Origin: Alphaproteobacteria bacterium | GTDB taxonomy: Bacteria > Pseudomonadota > Alphaproteobacteria > G02398745 > G023898745 | Direction: 5' to 3' | Assembly: GCA_027366195.1 (NCBI GenBank) | Contig: DAHXKW010000127.1 | Location: forward strand, 1 to 15,667 | DNA length: 15,667 nucleotides | Shown: in pieces, positions 7,426 through 13,544 of the stretch | Layout: each line of letters begins with the position of its first letter | How positions within the stretch are numbered: position 1 is the stretch's first letter | Program-made: the position numbers and the translations under genes | Notes under the pieces: model-generated | Seen by the model: only the letters and a program-made list of their open reading frames with translations | The model's database searches: none | What the model was told of the DNA's origin: nothing

Positions 7426-7455
7426 ATTATGGTCATAAAAAAAAAACGATGTCAA
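7426..7455 (-). promoter_or_regulatory. groES-groEL promoter (sigma70 type)
   Basis: On the minus strand a perfect TTGACA -35 box (7450-7455) is followed by an 18-base T-rich spacer and a CATAAT -10 box (7426-7431). Transcription would begin near 7419, inside the CIRCE element, so HrcA would block it directly. The -35 box overlaps the TGA stop codon of the dnaE fragment (7452-7454). No sigma32-type promoter is obvious. Confidence 0.8.
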
Positions 7456-9080
7456 CTGGGATTACGCACCAAAGCAGAATAGAGCAAAGTGCGCGTGTGA
7501 AGGTCAAGATCTATATTCCGCACCTCTAGATTCAATGTTTGACCATGGTGTCGCCCGATAAGTTGGATAGTTTGCTTGCCACTTTGGGGACAAGAACGTA
7601 AAGCCAAAATCAAATTATTATCTTTTTCAAAATCGACAGTTAAACGGATAGGATAAGCTTGAAGCTTATCTTCTAATCTCGCCATATATTTTACTATCAG
7701 CTTTTTATCACCTTGGTTGCCTGTTTTTTCAAAACACTCCAAATATACAACCTCATCAACGTTACAAACCTTTTGGAAAGCATTAAGCTGGTCAGCAAAC
7801 ATAAGAATTTCAAAATTATTTGTCAAAGTTGCAATATTGATATACGCAAACTTGTTACCGTTTTTACTAATACGTTCAGTTTTCTGACGAATCATGCCAA
7901 CAAAACAATGGGTATCTTCTTTAAACTTTTCTAAACTGTGATACTCAATAAAAAATCTGTAAGGATCCAAAGGATGCTGCGAAAGGTAGAAACCTATGGA
8001 TTCCTTTTCACGATTCAATTGGTCTAATAAATGCCAAGTCTTCACATTCTCTAATTGTAAAAAATTTTGAGTTTTTTGAAATAATAGTTTTTGTTTTGAT
8101 GGCTTTTGCCCCAATTTAAGTAAGGATTCTAAGGATACATAAATGGCATGACGATTTTTTTCAAATATATCAAATACGCCTGCCTGCACTAAAAATTCAG
8201 CTTGTCGCTTGTTAAACGCTGTATGGTTAATCCTGGTAAAAAAATCGGTAAGCGAAGTAAAAGGTTGATTGGCAACAATCGCATCACACACCCCTGCACC
8301 TACATTTTTTATACCAGACAAACCAAAACGCACGGCCCCCTCTTCAACGGCAAATCCTGTTTTGGAATGATTGACACACGGGGGTAACAAATTGATCCCC
8401 ATATTCTTCATCTCTTCAAAATAGACCGCTAGTTTATCTTGATTATGCGCGTCATGCGTCATTAAAGACGCAAAAAACTCAGCTGTATAATTTGCTTTCA
8501 GATAGGCTGTCTGATAGGCCAATAAAGCATAAGGAGCAGAGTGTGATTTGTTAAAACCATAGCCAGCAAATTTTGCCATAGCATCAAAAATTTGGTTGGC
8601 CACGTTTTCATTGACGGGCTGGTTATTCACACGATTTTCAACACATCCTTGCACAAACAAATTTCTTTGCGTATCCATTTCTGATTTGATTTTTTTACCC
8701 ATGGCTCTTCTGAGTAAATCAGCCGCACCTAATGTATAACCAGCAAGGTCTTGAGCAATACGCATGACTTGTTCTTGATACACCATAACACCGTAGGTCG
8801 GCTCTAAAATTGGTTCAAGTAAAGGATGAAAATATGTTATAGGCTCTTGCCCTAATTTGCGTGCAATATACTTTGGGATATCATCCATGGGACCGGGTCG
8901 ATACAACGCATTGATAGCAATAAGATCCTCAAATTGATCTGGCTTAAGTTTTCCCATAATATCCCGCATACCAGCGCTTTCAAATTGAAACACACCAACG
9001 GTTTTCATTTCTCCTAACATGTCAAAAGTTTTTTTGTCATCCATAGGAATTTGAGAAATAGAAAATTTTTTTGCCGACAT
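7452..9080 (-). CDS. dnaE: DNA polymerase III alpha subunit, C-terminal half only
   Basis: This is the C-terminal half of the replicative polymerase. It starts at FSISQIPMDDKKTFDML, equivalent to about residue 580 of the 1160-residue E. coli protein. It runs through VFQFESAGMRDIM, ALYRPGPMDDIP, YQEQVMRIAQDLAGYTLG, RRAMGKK and YGFNKSHSAPYALLAYQTAYLKA, then the OB-fold region to the normal C-terminus. A likely beta-clamp-binding motif, QKLLF, lies at residues 330-334. The PHP domain and all three catalytic aspartates (E. coli D401, D403, D555) are absent, so it cannot polymerise alone. About 540 codons remain open with no frameshift, so the truncation is recent, the gene is split, or the assembly is broken here. 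ATG 9080 has a weak upstream aggt; an in-frame TTG at 9101 is possible. No dnaE sequence lies upstream. Confidence 0.88.
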   Translation of the reverse strand: MSAKKFSISQIPMDDKKTFDMLGEMKTVGVFQFESAGMRDIMGKLKPDQFEDLIAINALYRPGPMDDIPKYIARKLGQEPITYFHPLLEPILEPTYGVMVYQEQVMRIAQDLAGYTLGAADLLRRAMGKKIKSEMDTQRNLFVQGCVENRVNNQPVNENVANQIFDAMAKFAGYGFNKSHSAPYALLAYQTAYLKANYTAEFFASLMTHDAHNQDKLAVYFEEMKNMGINLLPPCVNHSKTGFAVEEGAVRFGLSGIKNVGAGVCDAIVANQPFTSLTDFFTRINHTAFNKRQAEFLVQAGVFDIFEKNRHAIYVSLESLLKLGQKPSKQKLLFQKTQNFLQLENVKTWHLLDQLNREKESIGFYLSQHPLDPYRFFIEYHSLEKFKEDTHCFVGMIRQKTERISKNGNKFAYINIATLTNNFEILMFADQLNAFQKVCNVDEVVYLECFEKTGNQGDKKLIVKYMARLEDKLQAYPIRLTVDFEKDNNLILALRSCPQSGKQTIQLIGRHHGQTLNLEVRNIDLDLHTRTLLYSALVRNPS

Positions 9081-9590
9081 AAATTTAGAACCTATTTTCA
9101 AACGATTTAAATTGCATCACTACAATTATTTTTTCCTAAACCACAACCTATTCTAAAGCTTGTTTACCTAAAATTATATCTTAACGTGATTACCAAAAAC
9201 TTCTTAAAACACAAAAAATTAAAAATAAGAACATTCGTCTCGCCTGCGGCTCGGGCCTCCGTAAACCCGAGCCAGAGCACGTGCCTCCGCCTCCTCCTCC
9301 ACGAAGCAATAGACCCCTCATCCCATTGTTCGCTATTAAAAAACAGCTACAAAACAGGCTGTGACAGGTTTTCAAACCAAATCATAAGTTCTATAATCAC
9401 TTAGTATACGTAAGCAATCTTCAAACCTAAGGCCCGATGGCTTTAAAGGTCAAGCCTAAAACTTAACCCGGTCTATCGCCCAAGTGTCGTGCAACGCTTG
9501 CCCACCAGGTGCGGCCATCTTACATCTTTAATATAGAAAAACCCAATTAACATATAGTTAAAAAATAAAAAAAATCATAAAAACAGTCTT
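9081..9590. other. Gene-poor stretch holding a GC-rich, hairpin-rich element
   Basis: No convincing gene lies between the dnaE fragment and xerC. The flanks, about 9081-9233 and 9515-9590, are plain AT-rich spacer. The centre, about 9234-9510, is clearly more GC-rich and contains several inverted repeats: ggctcggg/cccgagcc (9248-9255 with 9266-9273), cgaagcaat/attgttcg with one bulge (9302-9310 with 9325-9332), and ggctt/aagcc (9439-9443 with 9452-9456). On the minus strand only short stop-interrupted frames are seen. It may be an uncharacterised structured RNA, a mobile-element remnant or a decayed gene. I see no hallmark of RNase P RNA, tmRNA, 6S or SRP RNA. Confidence 0.4.
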
Positions 9591-10463
9591 TTAAGCTTTT
9601 TGCCTAGGATGAATACGTTGATAACGCCCCAACATTTTTTCTTGAGATACACTGATATACATTTGCGTTGTATTTAAAGATTTATGGCCAAGTAATTTTT
9701 GTATACGCCGCAAATCTGCCCCTTCGTCTAATAAATGTGTTGCGCAAGAATGACGTAAAGCGTGCGGGGTGACTTCCGCATCAAAATTACAAACAGCACG
9801 AATTCTCTGCATCTGACGCGCTGCCACAACAGGGGATAGTCTTGAACCTTGTACCCCATAAAACAAAGGGGACCCGCTGTTCATTTCGAATGGTTGCGCA
9901 GCTAAATACCTCTTAATTTTTTCTTGAACAATAGAAGGCAGGGGCACACTGCGCTCAAATCCCCCTTTCCCCTTTATTACAACATATGAATCAATCTGCC
10001 CTTGATTTAAAGACAACGCCTCACTAATGCGCATACCTGTTCCATACATCAACATAAATAAAGCGACGTCCCGTGCTGAAACCCATTCAGCAGACATCGT
10101 TTCCAACTGTTTCAATGTCTTTTCAATTTGCAGGTGATTCATTGCCCTAGGCAACCGCTTTTCCTTTTTGGGCGCAAAAACATAAAAAATAGCATGATCC
10201 GAAATAACTTTCTGCCTTTTTAGATATTTAAAAAAACTTACTACGCCCGATAAAGTTCTTGTCGTTGAGGATTTGCTTAAGGATTGATCATAACGATTAG
10301 ACAGCCATCGACGTAAATCCAAAGAATTCAGCTGTAATACGTCTTGATCTTTGAAAAAACTAAGAAAATTGTCCAAATCATGGCTATACGCTTTTTGCGT
10401 GTTCATACTTTTCTTAGATAACTCTCTTGTTTGCCAAAGGGTCACATGCTCTTTTATCGACAT
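9591..10463 (-). CDS. xerC: Tyrosine recombinase XerC
   Basis: XerC, with XerD, resolves chromosome dimers at dif during division. The 290-residue protein has an N-terminal SAM-like core-binding domain (about 5-90) and a C-terminal catalytic domain (about 105-285). The catalytic set is R145 in GTGMRISE, K166 in IKGKGG, H234 and R237 in HALRHS, H260 in LLGHKS, and nucleophile Y269 in TQMYISVS. The ending GRYQRIHPR resembles XerC (..Y...HPRA), and length and domain order suit Xer rather than a phage integrase. Start ATG 10463 has no visible ribosome binding site; a TATAAT -10 lies just upstream. Gene-poor stretches lie on both sides, but nothing marks the gene as belonging to a mobile element. 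XerD is the alternative label. Confidence 0.9.
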   Translation of the reverse strand: MSIKEHVTLWQTRELSKKSMNTQKAYSHDLDNFLSFFKDQDVLQLNSLDLRRWLSNRYDQSLSKSSTTRTLSGVVSFFKYLKRQKVISDHAIFYVFAPKKEKRLPRAMNHLQIEKTLKQLETMSAEWVSARDVALFMLMYGTGMRISEALSLNQGQIDSYVVIKGKGGFERSVPLPSIVQEKIKRYLAAQPFEMNSGSPLFYGVQGSRLSPVVAARQMQRIRAVCNFDAEVTPHALRHSCATHLLDEGADLRRIQKLLGHKSLNTTQMYISVSQEKMLGRYQRIHPRQKA

Positions 10464-10484
10464 GTCAAATAAAAAATATTACAG

Positions 10485-10490
10485 ATTATA
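10485..10490 (-). promoter_or_regulatory. Candidate xerC -10 box
   Basis: The minus strand reads a perfect TATAAT about 22 bases before the xerC start codon. No good -35 box is visible 16-18 bases upstream, so the call is tentative. The box lies within one of the two direct repeats flanking this gap. Confidence 0.35.
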
Positions 10491-10506
10491 ATGTAATAGT
10501 ACTAGA
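10487..10506. repeat. Direct repeat, left copy
   Basis: The left copy reads tataatgtaatagtactaga and is matched by tagaatgtaataacactaag at 10876-10895. Nine consecutive bases (aatgtaata) and a following acta are shared in the same orientation and spacing. The two copies bracket about 370 bases of gene-poor sequence. The repeat is short and in AT-rich DNA, so chance or shared promoter composition cannot be excluded. Confidence 0.35.
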
Positions 10507-10548
10507 AATTGTGTATTCGTTCACCAGATCGAGCAAATTAAACATAAA

Positions 10549-10789
10549 TTACTGACACCGACCATCTGTTACTGCCAGAGTACCACTATTAAATTGTTGA
10601 AGCTCTGCTTTTGCTCCCTCTATCACTACTTGTTGCCTATCTATTTACCTCTTGTTCTCCAAAAAAGACGGCCACGACTTGTTCTTTGGTTGCCTGATCG
10701 TATCCTATCAATATTGCGTAGAGCTGATTTTTGAGAGACTGTTTCGAGCCTGTAGTTTGTTTTGTCAATAATCTTATCCCCAACCATTC
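10549..10789 (-). pseudogene. Possible decayed reading frame between xerC and yedE
   Basis: On the minus strand, after an in-frame TAG at 10790-10792, one frame stays open for about 50 codons and includes LKNQLYAILIGYDQATKEQ and VVAVFFGEQEVNR. It then meets a stop. Skipping one base (+1) continues as RQQVVIEGAKAELQQFNSG and TLAVTDGRCQ to a TAA at 10549-10551. The composition looks protein-like, suggesting a single frameshift in an older gene. No family is recognised and no start codon is apparent. The rest of 10464-10909 shows nothing but candidate promoters and the short direct repeats. Confidence is low. Confidence 0.28.
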
Positions 10790-10872
10790 CTACCTCTCAT
10801 CCGGTGATAGCCAAAATCCATAGCGAATTTAGATCCCCTTGATCCCAGGATATCAATAAAAAAATAACAGTA

Positions 10873-10881
10873 TGTTAGAAT
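10873..10881 (+). promoter_or_regulatory. Candidate extended -10 promoter for the YedE pair
   Basis: TGTTAGAAT fits the extended -10 pattern TGnTAnAAT, 28 bases before the first YeeE/YedE start codon. No convincing -35 hexamer is present, as is common for extended -10 promoters. It overlaps the right direct-repeat copy. Confidence 0.4.
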
Positions 10882-10895
10882 GTAATAACACTAAG
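10876..10895. repeat. Direct repeat, right copy
   Basis: This is the partner of the repeat at 10487-10506, sharing aatgtaata and acta at the same spacing. It lies just upstream of the YedE gene pair. Confidence 0.35.
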
Positions 10896-10909
10896 AATGT
10901 TTTGAATTT

Positions 10910-11419
10910 ATGATTTTTTTGCACGAAAAAAACTGGTCACCTTATGTATCAGGAATCATTATCGGTTTGTTACAAATACCCCTTGTTTTACTTTTGAATA
11001 AAACCTTGGGAGCATCCTCGTCATTATCGGAGATTGCTTGCCAATGTCATTCTCTATTGTCAAAAGATAACTTTTATGTAGCTATTAACAGTCATCTTTG
11101 GCAAGTTGGTTTGGTGTTCGGTATACTTTTAGGCGCTTTTTTGTCCACAAAGCTTTCCCAAATAAAACGCCCAGCCATTGCAACAATATGGGGACAAGAT
11201 TTTAACATACGATCAAAGATCACTCGCTATAGCCTTAGCTTCGTAGGAGGTATACTTCTAATTCTTGGCGCACGCTTTGCTAATGGCTGCACGAGCGGCA
11301 ACGGCATTTCCGGTACAGCTCAATTAGATGCTAGTGCTTGGGTTATGCTTCCTGCTATGTTTATGGCTGGAATAATTACAACATATCTATTGCGCAGCAT
11401 TACCAGAAAAGGAGAATAA
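10910..11419 (+). CDS. YeeE/YedE family sulfur-compound transporter, half-size subunit A
   Basis: This inner-membrane protein belongs to the YeeE/YedE (sulf_transp) family, whose characterised members import thiosulfate or related sulfur species through conserved cysteines. The 169 residues hold about four membrane segments (around 12-31, 63-80, 107-121 and 143-162). The signature GARFANGCTSGNGISG carries C127; C44 and C46 in EIACQCHS lie in a soluble loop. In many alphaproteobacteria the transporter is split in two half-size genes, as here: the partner starts two bases after this stop codon, so the pair is surely co-transcribed and probably assembles together. ATG 10910 fits the first membrane segment, though no ribosome binding site is clear. 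The exact substrate cannot be read from sequence. Confidence 0.87.
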   Translation: MIFLHEKNWSPYVSGIIIGLLQIPLVLLLNKTLGASSSLSEIACQCHSLLSKDNFYVAINSHLWQVGLVFGILLGAFLSTKLSQIKRPAIATIWGQDFNIRSKITRYSLSFVGGILLILGARFANGCTSGNGISGTAQLDASAWVMLPAMFMAGIITTYLLRSITRKGE

Positions 11420-11421
11420 GA

Positions 11422-11970
11422 ATGTTTTACGAAATGATCGTTGGCTGTCTTATCGGCCTTATCTTTGGAATTACCCTCGAAAAATCAAAGGTATCAGAAC
11501 CTGCCGTTATTATCGGACAATTTCAGTTCAAACGGTTTATTATGCTTAAAGTATTTTTAACAGCTATGATAACCAGTGTCGTTGTTTTAAATAGCATGAA
11601 TTATCTTGGATTATTTGATATCAAACTAAAAGATTTGAATCTCGTCACTAATATTTTAGGGGGCGGCTTATTAGGTACTGGCATTGCCCTGTCCGGCGCC
11701 TGCCCTGGAACCATGTTCGCGCAAATGGGTTCAGGTTACAAAGATGTTTTCTTCACATTTGGCGGAGGATTAGTTGCAGCCTATCTTTACAATTTCTTTG
11801 GCCCGAATGTGGTTAGTCAATTTAGTTCTTATTCATTAGGTAAAACTTCGTTAGCTACACTTTTTAAAACGACACCAACCGTAATTATAGGATTAATTGT
11901 AATCGTAAACATAATCTTTCTAACCATAGTAGAAAAAATATATCCCTGGAAAGAAGAGTTAAAATCGTAA
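11422..11970 (+). CDS. YeeE/YedE family sulfur-compound transporter, half-size subunit B
   Basis: This second half-size YeeE/YedE protein (182 residues) belongs to the DUF6691-type group. It has about five membrane segments and the signature GTGIALSGACPGTMFAQMGSG around C94, a cysteine expected to handle the sulfur substrate. Start ATG 11422 follows ggagaataaga, a good ribosome binding site that overlaps the end of subunit A. An earlier in-frame ATG (11338) lies inside the upstream gene and would add a non-family N-terminus, so it is rejected. With subunit A it should form a sulfur or thiosulfate import system. The gst gene on the other strand ends seven bases beyond this stop. Confidence 0.87.
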   Translation: MFYEMIVGCLIGLIFGITLEKSKVSEPAVIIGQFQFKRFIMLKVFLTAMITSVVVLNSMNYLGLFDIKLKDLNLVTNILGGGLLGTGIALSGACPGTMFAQMGSGYKDVFFTFGGGLVAAYLYNFFGPNVVSQFSSYSLGKTSLATLFKTTPTVIIGLIVIVNIIFLTIVEKIYPWKEELKS

Positions 11971-11977
11971 CATTCCC

Positions 11978-12649
11978 TCAAAAATCCAACTCTCCATAAT
12001 GGACGCTGGGGGCAAGGATAGGAATTTGATCAGCCAAGATTGACTGGAAAGACGGCCTCGACTTAATGCGCATATACCAAGTTTTCACATCCGGATAATC
12101 TTCCCAATAGATATCACCAAGATAATCCAAAACAGATAGCTGCGCTGCTGCCGTAATGTCAGCCAACGAAAAATCAGGACCCGCCAACCAATTATTACGC
12201 TGAGTTAACCACGCAATATAATGCAAATGGTCGTCCATATTTTTCTTGGCATCTCTAATACGCGTGGAGTTGGGAATTGCTGTTTTATTAGACATGCGAT
12301 TGAACACTTTTTCTTGCAAAATTGGCAAAGTCACCAAAGTCGAAAATTTGTGTGCAAACCAGTTGCTTAAACGCCTTATCTCTACTTTTTGCAATGGATC
12401 GGTGGGATAAAGAGGGATTTGCGTATACATCTCTTCAATATACTCAACAATTACATCACTGTCTGGGATGTTGGCGCCATTCAGATCCACAAAAACGGGA
12501 ACTTCCATAGCATGATTAAGTTTCATAAATTCCTGCCGCTGCTCCCAAAAGTATTCAATTTTCATTGTATAATCAAGTTTTTTTTCATTAAGCATAATGC
12601 GCACACGCCTAGAAAATGGACAAAGAGGATAGTGATACAAAATGCGCAT
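11978..12649 (-). CDS. Glutathione S-transferase family protein
   Basis: This cytoplasmic two-domain GST-fold protein has 223 residues. The N-terminal thioredoxin-like domain starts MRILYHYPLCPFSRRVRIML, with a CPFS site in the catalytic position and the glutathione-contacting MEVPVFVDLNG and PDSDVIVEYIEE (cis-proline and [DE]S motifs). The helical C-terminal domain carries LAGPDFSLADITAAAQLSVLDYLGD. It may conjugate or reduce glutathione adducts; substrate and class cannot be fixed. I chose ATG 12649 over an in-frame TTG at 12670 because the longer form adds only a hydrophobic LLLYY stretch. The gene is divergent from uppP with only 23 bases between start codons, so the two promoters must overlap the opposite gene. 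Confidence 0.88.
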   Translation of the reverse strand: MRILYHYPLCPFSRRVRIMLNEKKLDYTMKIEYFWEQRQEFMKLNHAMEVPVFVDLNGANIPDSDVIVEYIEEMYTQIPLYPTDPLQKVEIRRLSNWFAHKFSTLVTLPILQEKVFNRMSNKTAIPNSTRIRDAKKNMDDHLHYIAWLTQRNNWLAGPDFSLADITAAAQLSVLDYLGDIYWEDYPDVKTWYMRIKSRPSFQSILADQIPILAPSVHYGELDF

Positions 12650-12672
12650 ATAATAAAGAAGAAGAATCAAAT

Positions 12673-13506
12673 ATGAACCCTATGTTTTATTATCACGCGC
12701 TCAGCGTTTTCATTCAATCAATTAGCGAATTTTTACCGATCAGCTCATCCGCTCACCTTACAATTCTTTCGTGGATAAACGGAGAATCACTTACTTTGAC
12801 TGACAAAATCACATTACATTTGGGAAGTCTATTTGCCCTTATGATCTATTACAGACAATTTATTTTTGAAAGTTTTTTAGGTATCGGCAGCTGCTTATTT
12901 TCTTTGTTTAACAACCCATTTGATCTGTTTTTAGACCTATTGGCTGAATGGGAAAGGAAAAGTATGTTTGGAAAAATATTAATCATTACATTACCAGGTG
13001 CTATGGCTGGATTCTTTTTAAATGATTACGCTACAACTCTCCACATCCCTTTAGTCATTGGAAGCACATCAATTATCGGAGGGGGGCTTCTTATTTTTGC
13101 CGATTATTACAAGAGATCTTCACATATAGAAACGAGCACAAAAGATCTCTTGTCTAACTCTCAAGCTTTTTTGATTGGCCTATTCCAAATAGCTGCCCTA
13201 ATTCCGGGTATGAGCCGCATGGGAACAATTATTACCGCCAGTCGTTACCTTGGCTTAACCAGATTAGAAGCCACACACCTTGCGTTCATAACAGCCATGC
13301 CTATGATTGCCGGGGCCGTACTTCTCAATTGGTCAAAATTTCCTAAAATTAACACCATCTTCGTGCCAACCTTAGTTATTACAATCATCAGCTATCTCAT
13401 GATTCACCTTATGGTTTATCTGGCCACGAAAATTCGCTATATATGGTTTGGATTTTACAGAATTATATTAGGTCTTGGGATACTATATTTTCTTTTTATG
13501 ATTTGA
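12673..13506 (+). CDS. uppP: Undecaprenyl-diphosphatase UppP (BacA)
   Basis: UppP is an integral membrane enzyme that dephosphorylates undecaprenyl diphosphate, recycling the lipid carrier for peptidoglycan and other envelope polymers; it can confer bacitracin resistance. This 277-residue protein has many membrane helices, motif one QSISEFLPISSSAHL (Q15, E19, S25, H28) and motif two QIAALIPGMSRMGTI. The essential arginine R182 is present, but the residue after it is Met where the family normally has Ser (PGxSRSG). ATG 12673 gives the normal N-terminus; an upstream in-frame ATG would add 19 charged residues and run inside gst. Its presence suggests the organism still makes, or recently made, a cell wall. 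Confidence 0.93.
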   Translation: MNPMFYYHALSVFIQSISEFLPISSSAHLTILSWINGESLTLTDKITLHLGSLFALMIYYRQFIFESFLGIGSCLFSLFNNPFDLFLDLLAEWERKSMFGKILIITLPGAMAGFFLNDYATTLHIPLVIGSTSIIGGGLLIFADYYKRSSHIETSTKDLLSNSQAFLIGLFQIAALIPGMSRMGTIITASRYLGLTRLEATHLAFITAMPMIAGAVLLNWSKFPKINTIFVPTLVITIISYLMIHLMVYLATKIRYIWFGFYRIILGLGILYFLFMI

Positions 13507-13531
13507 CTAAGAAAAAATAATACCCTATCTT
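13503..13531 (+). promoter_or_regulatory. Candidate promoter for the fic gene
   Basis: TTGACT (13503-13508) is followed by a 17-base spacer and TATCTT (13526-13531). The -35 box overlaps the uppP stop codon. Transcription would start near 13538, leaving almost no leader before GTG 13545 and thus favouring GTG 13560 as the fic start. Confidence 0.4.
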
Positions 13532-13544
13532 TTCTTTATAGAGT

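Noticed and set aside
7452..9101. Split-intein explanation for the truncated dnaE
   Set aside because: The usual DnaE split-intein site is before CFNKSHS. Here YGFNKSHS is continuous in the chain, and the gene start shows no intein C-terminal domain.
9190..9375. Minus-strand 61-codon frame rich in Gly and Arg
   Set aside because: Its composition comes from the GGA-rich hairpin island; there is no family resemblance and no ribosome binding site. It is better treated as part of the unknown structured element.
9234..9510. Known structural RNA such as RNase P RNA, tmRNA, 6S or SRP RNA
   Set aside because: I looked for the GAGGAAAGTCC core of RNase P, an AND-type tag with LAA ending for tmRNA, the 6S bubble and the SRP GGAAGGAAGC loop, and found none on either strand.
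9591..10463. Phage or island integrase instead of Xer
   Set aside because: Length, domain order and the HPR ending fit XerC, and no attachment-site duplication or phage gene is seen; the tRNA gene is 4 kb away with no repeated 3' end in the window.
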